A stretch of DNA of 64,000 nucleotides from VGRW01 sp031396695 (GTDB taxonomy: Bacteria; Myxococcota_A; UBA9160; SZUA-336). The notes under the pieces are model-generated. The model made no database searches, was not told where the DNA came from, and saw only the letters and a program-made list of their open reading frames with translations. This document shows positions 1 through 8,682 of the stretch, piece by piece. The DNA is taken from NCBI GenBank assembly GCA_031396695.1, contig JANNLG010000016.1:1-64000 (forward strand), read 5' to 3'. The position numbers and the translations under genes are program-made. The number at the start of each line of letters is the position of its first letter. Position 1 is the first letter of the stretch.

Positions 1-195
1 TCACGGATGTCAACCTGGGTCCAAGGCCCCTCTCAAGCACGCAAGTCCGCCAGCCGATGCAGGGAAGGAGCCGGCTTGCGCGCAGGGACCCGTCGCCAGA
101 TGACAAGGTCGAGCTAGAATCGAGCAGCGTCGCCTCGCGTCGTAGCTCGAGTGCAGAGCGTCGGCGGGTGCCGCGAAGTCCCGGAGATGCAGCCA
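1..195 (+). promoter_or_regulatory. Upstream region of the first lipoprotein gene
   Basis: No convincing gene is seen here. A TAGAAT hexamer at 115-120 resembles a sigma-70 -10 element, but no good -35 hexamer lies 16-18 bp upstream. A GGAG at 183-186 sits 9 nt before the ATG at 196 and serves as a ribosome binding site. The promoter call is inference. Confidence 0.3.
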
Positions 196-1611
196 ATGAA
201 TCGCAGCCGAAGCCGAGATGCCGCATCGCTCGCGCTGATCGGCGTGCTGTGCTTCTCGCTGGCCTGCGCGACGCCGTCGCAGCCCGTTCCGGTTCCCGCG
301 TCCGAGCCGGTCGCGACCGCGCCCGCGCCGGAGGCCGAAAGCAGCGATCCGGGCGACGAGCCGCCGCCGCCGCTCGACCCGACCCAGGCGGAAGCGAACA
401 CGAGCGGCGAGGCGACCGCGGGCGACGAACCCGCGGCCGACCCGGATGCCGAGCAGCGGCCCAAGGCTGCGACGACCCAAGCTCAGCGCAGGCGCCAGAA
501 CGCCGTCGCGCGCCGCGCCGAAGCGGGCCTGGAGGGCATGATCATCGGCGCCGTGATCGGCGCGCAGGTCGGCGCCGGAATTGGCGCACTGGCCGGCGCG
601 GCGCTGTTCGGAATCTACGGCGTGGTCACCGGCGACGTGCCCTTCGAGTCCGGCCGACGCTCTTCTCCTGCGGGGCCACCCGACGGCGGCGCCGACGACA
701 AGCTGGAGAACGAGGTCGAGGAAGAGGTCGAGAAGCAGAAGGAGCTCGAGGCCGAGATCGAGGCCGAGCTGAAGCGCCAGGAAGAGCTGCTCGCGGCGAT
801 CAACAAGCAGGAAGAGCTGAACGAGACGCTCGAGGACGAGGCGCGCGACTGCGAAGGCGCCGTGAACCCGAGCAACCCCACGGCGGCTCCGGCGCGGCCG
901 TGCCAGCGCGACATCCCCGATTCGATCTTCGAGACCACGACCGTGAAGAAGGGCAAGCAGGAAGAGATCCAGAAGACGCTCGACGCGGACCGCGATGGGC
1001 GGCCCGAGATCGTGATCGCGATCGACGAGAAGTCGGGCCAGACGCTGTCGCGTTCCGAGGACACCGACTACGACGGCTCGCTCGACGCGAAGAACGCCTA
1101 TCAGCCCGACGGCCGACTCGCCTCGCGCGAGGAAGACACGAACCAGGACGGCAAGCCCGACCGCTGGCTGATCTACGACGGAAACGACACCGCGACGCGC
1201 GTCGAGGTCGACCGCAACTTCGACGGCCAGCGCGACGGCTTCTTCCAGTACCAGGCCGGCGTGGTCGTGTTCGAAGAGCACGACACGAACGCGGACGGAA
1301 AGGTCGACCGCCGCGTCGAGTACGTTGCCGGCGTTCGCGAGGTCGAGATCGAGGACGCGAACCTCGACGGTGTCATGGAATCGCGCACCTACTTCGAGGC
1401 TTCGGGCGTGCCGCTCCGCATCGAGCGCGACAAGAACCAGGACGGCAAGACGGACGTCTGGGAGTTCTTCGAGGGCAACGATCCGGCCAAGGTCGTGATC
1501 GTGCGCAAGGAAGAGGACAGCAACGGCGACGGCTCGGTCGACGTCACGTCCTTCTACGAGAAGGGCAAGCTCGTGCGCAAGGAAGTCACGGATCAGTCGC
1601 TCTTGAACTGA
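196..1611 (+). CDS. Lipoprotein with glycine zipper, coiled coil and DxDxDG repeats
   Basis: The predicted protein of 471 residues is a surface or periplasmic lipoprotein of unknown function. Residues 1-24 form a lipoprotein signal ending in a SLAC lipobox (Cys24). A Pro/Ala/Glu-rich linker follows, then a glycine-zipper stretch (about 116-150, GAVIGAQVGAGIGALAG type) that could insert in or line a membrane, then a strongly charged coiled coil (about 170-218). From about residue 262 to the end there are eight units of roughly 22 residues, each with a calcium-loop-like DxDxDG core (for example DTNQDGKPD and DKNQDGKTD). The loops suggest calcium-dependent folding, as in thrombospondin type-3 or EF-like repeats, which is inference. 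ATG 196 is preferred over upstream in-frame ATG 187 because of the GGAG spacing. It converges on the VWA gene with 9 bp between stops. Confidence 0.8.
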   Translation: MNRSRSRDAASLALIGVLCFSLACATPSQPVPVPASEPVATAPAPEAESSDPGDEPPPPLDPTQAEANTSGEATAGDEPAADPDAEQRPKAATTQAQRRRQNAVARRAEAGLEGMIIGAVIGAQVGAGIGALAGAALFGIYGVVTGDVPFESGRRSSPAGPPDGGADDKLENEVEEEVEKQKELEAEIEAELKRQEELLAAINKQEELNETLEDEARDCEGAVNPSNPTAAPARPCQRDIPDSIFETTTVKKGKQEEIQKTLDADRDGRPEIVIAIDEKSGQTLSRSEDTDYDGSLDAKNAYQPDGRLASREEDTNQDGKPDRWLIYDGNDTATRVEVDRNFDGQRDGFFQYQAGVVVFEEHDTNADGKVDRRVEYVAGVREVEIEDANLDGVMESRTYFEASGVPLRIERDKNQDGKTDVWEFFEGNDPAKVVIVRKEEDSNGDGSVDVTSFYEKGKLVRKEVTDQSLLN

Positions 1612-1620
1612 GCCAGGGGC

Positions 1621-2925
1621 TCAGGGACCGGTCTTCGGCGCGTCACCCGGCTTCTCGATCCCGATCTCGAGCACGCGCTCGCGCTCCTGCTTGCGGAACG
1701 CGTTCTGGCGCTCGCGCTCGAGCCGGAGCTGGATCTCCTTGTTGCGCTGCCGGATCCGGTCGCGCTCCGCGGAGAGTTCGAGGTCGCTCATGGCGGCCTG
1801 CGCGAATTCGACATCGAACTCCTTCGAGCCGCGCGTGCCGTCCGACGCCAGCGCCGAGACGCGGATGCGGTTCACGCCCGCGCGCACGGGCACGAAGCCC
1901 TGGAACGAGCCGTCGGGCGCGAGCAGGATGTCGTTCGGACCCGCCCACTCCATGAGCGTCAGGTTCACCGCCACGACGTCTTCGACGTTGGCGAACGAAA
2001 CGCCCGAGAGCAGCGCGACGATGTCGCCGGGGCGACGCACAGGCGTGTAGAGACCGCCGGTCGCCTTCGCCATCTCGGTCGCGGCCACCGGGTAGTCGAT
2101 CGCCGAGGGGCCGAGGCCGTAGACGTTCATCATCACGCCGGCGACCTTGGCGAGCTGCGCGGCGTCGATGGCCGCGAGCATGTCTTCCTTGTCCTCGATG
2201 TTCGCGAGGCCGAAGGGCAGCGAGGGCTTTCCGTCGGTGAGGAACAGGATCACCTTTTTCGCCTGCGGCCGCGGCCGTGACACCGCGCCCGGCAGCCCCG
2301 CCAGCTCGCGCAGCGCGAGCTTCACGCCCGCCTGCATGTTCGTGCCGCCGTTCGGCCCGCGCAGCAGCACGGCCTCGAGCGCGCGGCGCACCGCCGCGTA
2401 GTCGGGCGTCAGCGCCTGCTCCAGCAGCGCGTCGTTGCCGCGTCCGAGCCGCCGCTGCGTGATCGGATCGACCTCGCCCGAGAACGAAACCACGCCCACG
2501 TGCACGCGCGTGGGATCGAGTCCGTCGAGCAAGGCGGTGGCGGCCGCGATCTCGGCGCCGAGCACCGAGTCCGCGGGATCGGTGTTGGCGGTGTCGGGCT
2601 GAGACGAGATCGGCGAGCGCTGCGTCTCGCCGAGCACGCCGTCGCCGTTCACGTCGATGCCGCTCGGGTACTCCGTCGAGCCCGAGACGTCGATCACGAC
2701 GATCACCTCGAAGGCGGTCGGCCGCTCGCCCGCGATCGCGACCCCGGCGAGCGGGGCCATGTCGGTCTTGTTGCGGATCGTCTCGCCCGGACGCGGCGAG
2801 CGGATCTCGATCTGCACGCCGTTCGCGTCTTGCGCGCGCGCGTGCGGCGACGGCGCCGCGAGCGCGGCCGCGAGCGCTAGACCGAGCGCATCTGCCGCGA
2901 ACGGCAGACGAAGAGAGCTCACCAT
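1621..2925 (-). CDS. Secreted von Willebrand factor A domain protein
   Basis: A 434-residue exported protein with an N-terminal signal peptide (cleavage near ARAQ, residue 31) and a VWA domain spanning about residues 72-310. The metal-ion-dependent adhesion site is visible as DVSGS (Asp79, Ser81, Ser83) with the later TDG motif in FLTDGKPS. A conserved GETIRNKTDMAPLAG segment precedes the domain, followed after it by an Ig-like stretch (AGVNRIRVSALASDG) and a highly charged coiled-coil C-terminus (about 385-425). VWA domains mediate metal-dependent protein binding; the ligand is unknown. It lies 10 bp upstream of the OmpA gene's stop on the same strand, so the OmpA gene probably reads into it. 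Confidence 0.85.
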   Translation of the reverse strand: MVSSLRLPFAADALGLALAAALAAPSPHARAQDANGVQIEIRSPRPGETIRNKTDMAPLAGVAIAGERPTAFEVIVVIDVSGSTEYPSGIDVNGDGVLGETQRSPISSQPDTANTDPADSVLGAEIAAATALLDGLDPTRVHVGVVSFSGEVDPITQRRLGRGNDALLEQALTPDYAAVRRALEAVLLRGPNGGTNMQAGVKLALRELAGLPGAVSRPRPQAKKVILFLTDGKPSLPFGLANIEDKEDMLAAIDAAQLAKVAGVMMNVYGLGPSAIDYPVAATEMAKATGGLYTPVRRPGDIVALLSGVSFANVEDVVAVNLTLMEWAGPNDILLAPDGSFQGFVPVRAGVNRIRVSALASDGTRGSKEFDVEFAQAAMSDLELSAERDRIRQRNKEIQLRLERERQNAFRKQERERVLEIGIEKPGDAPKTGP

Positions 2926-2935
2926 GACTCGCTGC

Positions 2936-3610
2936 CTACTGCGGTGCGTCGCCGCTCTGCATCACTTCTTCGTCGGGCCGGATCTCGATCTCGACGCGTC
3001 GGTTCTGCTGTCGGCCCTCGGCGGTGGCATTGGTCGCGACCGGCATCTTGGAGCCGAACCCGACCGCGGTGGCACGCGCGGACGAGACGCCCTCCGACAC
3101 AAGAAAGTTGCGCACCGTGTTGGCGCGCTCTTCGGAGAGCTTCTGGTTGAAGCGGTCGTCGCCCTGCGAGTCGGTGTGGCCTTTGACGATCAAGCGCTCC
3201 TTCGGGTACTTGCTCACGGTCTGCGCCAGCGTGCGCAGCCGGTCGAAGCCGCCGGGCAGGAGCGACGAGGAGTTGGTGTCGAACAGGATCCCGCCCTCGA
3301 AGTTCACGACCAGGGCGTCATCGCGGCGCTCGACCTCGGCACCCGGAATCGCGTCGATCTCCTTGGCCTGCTTGTCGAGGTAGTTGCCGACCAGTCCACC
3401 CGCGACCGCGCCTGCGGCGGCGCCGATCAGCGCGCCGCCCGCGCGGTGCTTCTTGCCGCCAATCGCCGCGCCGGCGGCCGCTCCGGCCAGCGTACCGACC
3501 ACCGCGCCCTGCTTGGTTTTGGTGTCGAGCAGCCCGCCCTCGGCGCAGCCGAACGTGGCGGTCAGGCCGAGCAGCGCGACGCCGGTCGTCAACTTCTGGA
3601 AGATTCGCAT
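2936..3610 (-). CDS. OmpA-family lipoprotein with glycine-zipper domain
   Basis: A 224-residue outer-membrane lipoprotein. The start at 3610 follows an AAAGGA ribosome binding site; the signal ends with FGC (Cys22). A glycine-zipper region (GTLAGAAAGAAIGG, about 35-80) precedes a peptidoglycan-binding OmpA C-terminal domain (about 100-215) with the expected KGHTDSQGDDRFNQKLSEER motif and the NRRVEIEI end. Proteins of this architecture (YiaD/YfiB type) anchor the outer membrane to peptidoglycan. Two of the three first genes of the window contain a glycine zipper, which may reflect related membrane roles. It is probably co-transcribed with the VWA gene. Confidence 0.9.
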   Translation of the reverse strand: MRIFQKLTTGVALLGLTATFGCAEGGLLDTKTKQGAVVGTLAGAAAGAAIGGKKHRAGGALIGAAAGAVAGGLVGNYLDKQAKEIDAIPGAEVERRDDALVVNFEGGILFDTNSSSLLPGGFDRLRTLAQTVSKYPKERLIVKGHTDSQGDDRFNQKLSEERANTVRNFLVSEGVSSARATAVGFGSKMPVATNATAEGRQQNRRVEIEIRPDEEVMQSGDAPQ

Positions 3611-3670
3611 TTGAGCATTCCTTTCACTGCGCAAAGTGCTGCGCGAAGAGCGGTGCGCAGTGTAGGGCGG

Positions 3671-4630
3671 CTATTTTCCCTGCGCACGAGGGGCGCTCAC
3701 GTCGCGCCAGTGCGCCCCGATCGCGCGCACGGCTTCGACCAGCACGCTTCCGACGCTATTCAGACTCGCGGCGGAGACCGCGTCGAGCGTGTCGCCCGCC
3801 GTGTGCCAGAGCGGCCCGGGCGAAACGCGCGCGCCGAACTGGAAGTCGATCAGCGCGAGCACGTGCTCGACGCCGCGACTCGCGAACGGCGTGTGGTCGT
3901 CGACCACCGCCATGATCGCGCTCGGGTCGACGATTCCGCCCTGGCCGAGCGCGCGCGCCTCGCGAGCGAAAATCTCGCGCAAGAGCGCTGATGAGCCCAG
4001 ATCGGAAACCAGGTTCAGATCTCGATCGCCGACCATGTCGACCAGGATCACGCTGCGAAGCTGCGCGAGGCTGCCGTCCCGTTGCATGCGCTCGGCCAGT
4101 GCGGTGCTGCCGTACAGACCGTCCTCGTTCGTGATCGAAGTGCCAAAGGCCTCTTCGCCGTCGGCGAATACGAGCTCCGTGGTGAGCGGCAGCTCGGCGG
4201 CGGCGAGCACACGCGCGAGCTCGAGCAGCACCGCCGCGCCAGACGCGCCGTCGTTCGCGCCGACGAATGCGATGCCCGGAATGTCCTTGGTGTCGTAGTG
4301 CGTGATGAGCAGCAAGCGCTCGGGACTCGCGCCTCCGCGGCGCGCGATCAGGTTGACCATCGGCACGGGCGCATCGCCCGGCCGAGTCACTTCGAAGGGA
4401 TGCTCTTCGACCGGCCAGCCCGCCTGGCGCAGGCGCTCGCGAATCAGCTCGCGCGCGCGCACCGCGCCCGGCGAGCCGGCCGGCCGTGGTCCGATCCGGA
4501 CCAGCGCCTCCAGATCCGCGAACGCGCGCGCGCCGTCGAAGGCGGGCGCCGGCGGCGCGGATCGCGACTCGCTCGCGCGCTCGGAGCAGCCGAGCGCGAA
4601 TACCAGGAGCAGAAGGGCCGCGGCTCTCAG
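3671..4630 (-). CDS. M28-type zinc peptidase / glutaminyl cyclase-like lipoprotein
   Basis: About 319 residues. Zinc-site motifs of the M28 family are present in order: HYDTKD, a GANDGASGAA segment, ADGEEAFG, MVGDRDLN and DDHTPFASRGV. The LYGS...DDHTPF...WHTAGDTLD pattern resembles glutaminyl-peptide cyclotransferases more than generic aminopeptidases, so N-terminal pyroglutamate formation is a real alternative to peptide hydrolysis. A lipobox (FALGC) lies right at the N-terminus. No ATG, GTG or TTG is suitably placed; the only start that gives a compact lipoprotein signal is a CTG at 4630, which overlaps the TGA of the upstream gene as CTGA. The exact start is therefore uncertain. It is co-oriented and translationally coupled with the upstream oxygenase-like gene. 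Confidence 0.8.
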   Translation of the reverse strand: MRAAALLLLVFALGCSERASESRSAPPAPAFDGARAFADLEALVRIGPRPAGSPGAVRARELIRERLRQAGWPVEEHPFEVTRPGDAPVPMVNLIARRGGASPERLLLITHYDTKDIPGIAFVGANDGASGAAVLLELARVLAAAELPLTTELVFADGEEAFGTSITNEDGLYGSTALAERMQRDGSLAQLRSVILVDMVGDRDLNLVSDLGSSALLREIFAREARALGQGGIVDPSAIMAVVDDHTPFASRGVEHVLALIDFQFGARVSPGPLWHTAGDTLDAVSAASLNSVGSVLVEAVRAIGAHWRDVSAPRAQGK

Positions 4631-5796
4631 AAGATCGGCCCGTTCGGCTTCAAGCCCAGGCGCACGCGGCCCGCATCCTCGAGAGTTCCGCGCTGCAGCG
4701 TGATGTGGCCGAGCGCGGCGTTCACGTCGCGGAAGCAGCGCTCGAGCGGACAGCGCTCGTACAGCGAGCTTCCGCCCGCGGCGCGATACAAGAGCGCGAC
4801 CGCCTCCGCCGCGCTCTCCGCGCCGTAGTTCTGCGCGCGGCGCACGCGTGCGCGCAGCGGCAGCTCGACGCTGTCGCGCGCGACCACCTTCGCCCACATC
4901 TGTGCGACGCCTTCGAACAGGTAGTCGCGCGACGATTCGACCAGCGCTTCCGCCTTCGCCACGTCGTACTGCGCCGCCGGCCGATCGCGCAGCAAGCTCG
5001 AGGTCATCATCGGGCGCTTGTCGATTGCCAGCTCCACGAACGCCTCGATCGCGCCGCGCGCGATGCCGAGCGCGACGGTAGCCAGCGCTACACCGAAGAA
5101 CGTCGAGGGAAGGCCGAAGATCTCGGCGTCGTTCAGACGCGGGCCCATGAACATCAGGAAGCTTCGCTCGTCCGGCACGAACACGTCGTCGATCGTGAAG
5201 TCGGTGCTGCCCGTGCCGCGCAGGCCACCGACGTGCCAGGTGTCGAGCACGGTGACGGACGCGCGCGGCACGACGAAGTGGCGCATGGGGATCCCGCTCG
5301 TGACCGGCACCGGCGGGTCACCCTGCACGAGCATGCAGCCCGCCATCACCGCGGTGCTCTGGTGGATGCCGCTCGCGAATGCCCAGCGTCCGCTCACGCG
5401 GTAGCCGCCTTCGACGATTCGCGCGGTGCCCGTGGGCGCGGCCGCGCCCGCAGTACACGAGTCGAGCGAGCCGAACAGCTCGCGCGCGACGTGCGGAGGT
5501 ATGAATCCGGCCAGGAGCGCGGACCCGCCGCCGATCGCGAAGTTCCAGCCGACCGAACCGTCCATCGCGGAGAATGCCTCGACCATCCGGAGGTACGTGA
5601 TCGGATCCGCGCCCAGACCGCCGAGCGCGGGCGGCAGCAGCACGCGGTAGAAATTGCGCTCGGCCAGCGCCTTCGCGATCGGATCGGGCAGCCGGCGCAG
5701 GCGATCGGCGTCTTCCCGGATCGCGGAGACTTCGCCGCGCAGATCCTCGACCGATCGCAGGAGCGCTTCGGACTCGCCGCTCGTCATCGCCGCCAT
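4627..5796 (-). CDS. Acyl-CoA dehydrogenase-fold flavin monooxygenase (HpaH/HsaA-like)
   Basis: A 389-residue member of the acyl-CoA dehydrogenase superfamily. The layout fits the class D flavin-dependent monooxygenase branch (HsaA, HpaH C2 component) rather than a true acyl-CoA dehydrogenase: an N-terminal helical domain with LLPPALGGLGADP, a middle beta domain with GRWAFASGIHQST and GGLRGTGSTDF, and a C-terminal helical domain with AAGGSSLYERCPLERCFRDV. Such enzymes hydroxylate aromatic or steroid rings using reduced flavin from a partner reductase, which is not in this window. The substrate cannot be told. An alternative start at the second Met (four residues in) is possible. Confidence 0.78.
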   Translation of the reverse strand: MAAMTSGESEALLRSVEDLRGEVSAIREDADRLRRLPDPIAKALAERNFYRVLLPPALGGLGADPITYLRMVEAFSAMDGSVGWNFAIGGGSALLAGFIPPHVARELFGSLDSCTAGAAAPTGTARIVEGGYRVSGRWAFASGIHQSTAVMAGCMLVQGDPPVPVTSGIPMRHFVVPRASVTVLDTWHVGGLRGTGSTDFTIDDVFVPDERSFLMFMGPRLNDAEIFGLPSTFFGVALATVALGIARGAIEAFVELAIDKRPMMTSSLLRDRPAAQYDVAKAEALVESSRDYLFEGVAQMWAKVVARDSVELPLRARVRRAQNYGAESAAEAVALLYRAAGGSSLYERCPLERCFRDVNAALGHITLQRGTLEDAGRVRLGLKPNGPIF

Positions 5797-5889
5797 CGTA
5801 CCGCGCGAAACGGTGCGAGTCCCACGTCACGAAGTCGGCGCGCGCGCGACATAGAAGGGCACGCTCACTCGGTCCCGCTCGAGGTCGAC

Positions 5890-7410
5890 GTGCTGGTGCG
5901 CGTCTACGGAGCGACGCTTCACGTGCTCGACGGCGTCCGCGTGTCGGTCGAGGTCGAAGCGGGCGCGGGGTTGCCGGCCTTTCACATCGTCGGCCAAGCG
6001 GACCGCATCGTGAACGAGAGCCGCGATCGGATTCGCGCCGCGTTCCGCCACGCGGGGCTCGAGTTCCCGCCTGGCCGCGTGACGGTGAACCTGGCGCCGA
6101 CGGGCCTGCCGAAAGTCGGCTCCGCGCTCGATCTGCCGATCGCGGTCGGCATCGCCGGCACTCGCGTCGAGGTCGACGAGCAACGCCTGCGCGCGACGCT
6201 GTTCATGGGCGAGCTCGGTCTCGACGGAGGCCTTCGGCCCGTGCGCGGCGTGCTCGCGATGCTCGGCGCGAGCGACGGAACGGCGATCCGCGAGGTCGTC
6301 GTGCCGAGCGGGAATCTGGCCGAGGCCGCGCTCTCGTCGCGCGTCGCGGCGCTCGGCGCGGAGGATCTCGGTGCCGTGCTTCGCTGGCTGCGCGACGGCG
6401 AGGCGCTCGAGTCGCCGCGCGCGCCGGCCGACGCGGCCCGCCGCGCGGACGAAGACTTCGACCTCGCCGACGTGCACGGCCAGGAGAGCGCGAAGCGCGC
6501 GCTCGAAATTTCCGCCGCGGGCGCGCACAACCTGCTGTTGGTCGGTCCGCCGGGCAGCGGCAAGACACTGCTCGCGCGCCGGTTGCCGGGAATCTTGCCG
6601 CCGCTCGAGCTCGACGCCGCGCTCGAGGCGACGCGCATCCACAGCGCGGCGGGCACGCTCGGCCGCGCGGGCTTGCTCGATCGCCCGGTGTTCCGCGCGC
6701 CGCACCACAGCACGTCGGACTCCGGCATGTGCGGCGGCGGTCGGCCGCTCCGCCCCGGCGAGATCTCGCTCGCGCACCGCGGCGTGCTTTTCCTGGACGA
6801 GTTGCCCGAGTTCAAGCGGCACGTGCTCGAGGCGCTGCGTCAACCGCTCGAGGAGGGCGAGATCCGGATCGCGCGCTCGCACGGCAGCGTGCGCTTGCCC
6901 GCGCGCTTCCAGCTCGTCGCGGCGATGAACCCGTGCCCGTGCGGCTGGCGCGGCTCGGCCGCGCGCGAGTGCCGCTGCCTCGAGCCCGAGGTCGCGCGCT
7001 ACCGCGCGAAGATCTCTGGACCGCTGCTCGATCGGATCGACCTGCACGTCGCCGTCGCCGCCGTGCCGTGGCGCGACATGCTGCGCGACGGCCGCGGCGG
7101 AGAGCGCAGCCGCGAGGTACTCGCGCGCGTGCGCGAGGCGCGTGCGCGCCAGCTCGCGCGCTACGCGAGCGAGCCGTGGGCCACCAACGCCGAGTTGCCG
7201 GCGGCGGTGCTGATTCGCCACTGCGCGCTCGATCCGGGCGCGCGCGCACTGCTGGAACGCGCGGTCGGCGCGCTCGGCCTGTCGATGCGCGCATTCGTAC
7301 GCAGCCTGCGCGTCGCGCGCACGATCGCGGACCTCGCACACGCAGACGCGATCGAAGTCGCGCACGTCGCCGAAGCGATCAGCTACCGCGAAACCGAGAA
7401 GCCGCGGTAA
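5890..7410 (+). CDS. yifB: YifB/ComM family Mg-chelatase-like AAA+ ATPase
   Basis: A 506-residue protein of the usual YifB/ComM length. It has an N-terminal ChlI-like domain (RVYGATLHVLDG...VNLAPTGLPKVGSALDLPIA), a central AAA+ ATPase with Walker A GPPGSGKT (about residue 218) and Walker B GVLFLDE (about 298), a cysteine cluster PCPCGWRG...CRC typical of the family, and the C-terminal domain (LSMRAFVRSLRVARTIADL). ComM is a hexameric helicase promoting branch migration in natural transformation. GTG 5890 is chosen because it gives the family's usual VLVRVY beginning and has a GAGG just upstream. It is divergent from the oxygenase gene. Confidence 0.92.
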   Translation: MLVRVYGATLHVLDGVRVSVEVEAGAGLPAFHIVGQADRIVNESRDRIRAAFRHAGLEFPPGRVTVNLAPTGLPKVGSALDLPIAVGIAGTRVEVDEQRLRATLFMGELGLDGGLRPVRGVLAMLGASDGTAIREVVVPSGNLAEAALSSRVAALGAEDLGAVLRWLRDGEALESPRAPADAARRADEDFDLADVHGQESAKRALEISAAGAHNLLLVGPPGSGKTLLARRLPGILPPLELDAALEATRIHSAAGTLGRAGLLDRPVFRAPHHSTSDSGMCGGGRPLRPGEISLAHRGVLFLDELPEFKRHVLEALRQPLEEGEIRIARSHGSVRLPARFQLVAAMNPCPCGWRGSAARECRCLEPEVARYRAKISGPLLDRIDLHVAVAAVPWRDMLRDGRGGERSREVLARVREARARQLARYASEPWATNAELPAAVLIRHCALDPGARALLERAVGALGLSMRAFVRSLRVARTIADLAHADAIEVAHVAEAISYRETEKPR

Positions 7411-7430
7411 AACGCGAGTACGCGTTCAGC
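7408..7430. terminator. Possible bidirectional hairpin between convergent genes
   Basis: A 6-bp inverted repeat AACGCG/CGCGTT with a 4-nt loop lies at 7411-7426, just past the yifB stop in the gap to the convergent gene ending at 7482. There is no T-run, so it is at best a weak terminator. The rest of the 71-bp gap shows nothing else. Confidence 0.3.
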
Positions 7431-7481
7431 GCAAGCGAAGCGCGCAGTGAGGCGAAGCCGAACGAAGTGCGGGTGGCGCGG

Positions 7482-8039
7482 CTAGGCCGCGCCGGGCCCC
7501 GCTTTGTAGCGGAGGACGACTCGAGAGCCGTCCGCGTAGCTCGACTCGAAGCGCGGCTTCCACTTGCCCCACTCGTCGGCGTACTTCACGGCGTAGGCGG
7601 CGAGCAGGCGATCGAAGACCGCGCGGCCCTTGTCGAGACTGCAGGTCGCCACGAAGCTCGGCGCCTTCGCGACCTGCTCGGGCGACTTCGAGTACGGTCC
7701 GAAGTCCCCGACCCAGATGCGTGCGCGATCGCGGCCGAGCGCCAGCGCTTGCGCCTTCCAGGTCTTGGTCGCGGTCGCGAGCACGACGTCACCGGCGTCG
7801 ACGAAGAACCAGACTTCGCCGTGGCAGCGGCTCTCCTTGCCGTCCTTCAGCAGCGGCGACACGTACACGAGCGGACTGACCTTGGCGGCCGCGAGCCAGG
7901 CGGGCTCGTCCGCGGCGAACGCGTCTCGCGGCCAGAACGCCGCCGCGCCGAGCACGCACGCGCCGGCGAGCAGAAGCTCGCGGCGCGACAGCTCAGGCGA
8001 GGTTCTCGTGCAGGAAATCGATCGTCTTGGTCCAGGCAT
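7482..8039 (-). CDS. Tat-exported protein of unknown function, possibly split-barrel fold
   Basis: Up to 185 residues. The N-terminus carries a twin-arginine signal (SRRELLLAG) followed by a hydrophobic stretch and a likely AFA cleavage site. The mature part contains segments reminiscent of PPOX/FMN-binding split-barrel proteins (GEVWFFVDAGDVVLAT, LGRDRARIWVGDFG), which would fit Tat export of a pre-folded cofactor protein; this is inference. ATG 8039 overlaps the end of the upstream dienelactone hydrolase gene by 47 nt; a CTG at 7991, just past that gene's TGA, is the alternative start. The two genes are probably co-transcribed. Confidence 0.7.
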   Translation of the reverse strand: MPGPRRSISCTRTSPELSRRELLLAGACVLGAAAFWPRDAFAADEPAWLAAAKVSPLVYVSPLLKDGKESRCHGEVWFFVDAGDVVLATATKTWKAQALALGRDRARIWVGDFGPYSKSPEQVAKAPSFVATCSLDKGRAVFDRLLAAYAVKYADEWGKWKPRFESSYADGSRVVLRYKAGPGAA

Positions 8040-8673
8040 CGAGCGCGGCCTCCGGGTGGTAGACGTCCGTGCGCGTGTCGTTGAAGAACGCGTGCTCGGC
8101 GTCGGGATAGATGTGGAAATCGACGGCCGCGCCGGCTTCGCCGAGCGCCCGCTCCAATGCGTGCGCGACGTCCGGGGTCACGAACGCGTCGCGCTCGCCG
8201 AACAGCCCGAGCACCGGCGCGCGCAGCGTCCGGAAGTCGAGCGTCACATTCGGGTGTACGCCGTAAAAGTCGACTACCGCCGCCACGCTCGCGCTCTCGC
8301 AGCCGGCCGCCAGCGCGAGCTGTCCGCCCATGCAGAAGCCCACGACGCCGACGCGCTCGGGCGTGACGCCCGGCCGCGCGAGCAGATAGCGCACGGCGCC
8401 GTCCAGATCGTGCAAGGCGCGCTCGATGTCGAGCGCCATCATCAGCCGCCCCGCTTCGTCGGGCTGCCGCGCAGTCTCGCCGCCATACAAGTCGGGCGCG
8501 AGCGCGACGAAACCCGCCGACGCGAAGCGATCGGCGACCGCCTTGATGTGAGCGACGAGTCCCCACCACTCCTGGATCACGATCAGCGCGGGGCCGCTGC
8601 CGCTGGCGGGCGTCGCGAGATAGCCCTGCGCCTTGGTGCCGTTGCTCGCGAACTCGACGCGCTCGCCGGGCAT
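7993..8673 (-). CDS. Dienelactone hydrolase family protein
   Basis: A 226-residue alpha/beta hydrolase. The dienelactone hydrolase triad is visible: the nucleophile Cys in GFCMGG, the Asp in GERDAFVTP and the His in DAEHAFFND. The IQEWWGL oxyanion-region motif is also canonical, with the Glu that activates the cysteine. The family hydrolyses carboxymethylenebutenolide in chlorocatechol degradation or related lactones and esters; without other catabolic genes nearby the true substrate is open. No signal peptide, so cytoplasmic. It is followed by the Tat protein gene and preceded by a methyltransferase gene on the same strand. Confidence 0.9.
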   Translation of the reverse strand: MPGERVEFASNGTKAQGYLATPASGSGPALIVIQEWWGLVAHIKAVADRFASAGFVALAPDLYGGETARQPDEAGRLMMALDIERALHDLDGAVRYLLARPGVTPERVGVVGFCMGGQLALAAGCESASVAAVVDFYGVHPNVTLDFRTLRAPVLGLFGERDAFVTPDVAHALERALGEAGAAVDFHIYPDAEHAFFNDTRTDVYHPEAALDAWTKTIDFLHENLA

Positions 8674-8682
8674 CTCGCTCGC

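Noticed and set aside
10..1281. 423-codon minus-strand open frame
   Set aside because: It is antisense to the calcium-repeat lipoprotein; its Leu/Val/Asp pattern mirrors the repeats and it has no start signal.
4486..5889. In-frame upstream extension of yifB
   Set aside because: Family N-terminus begins at 5890; the extension is antisense to the oxygenase-like gene.
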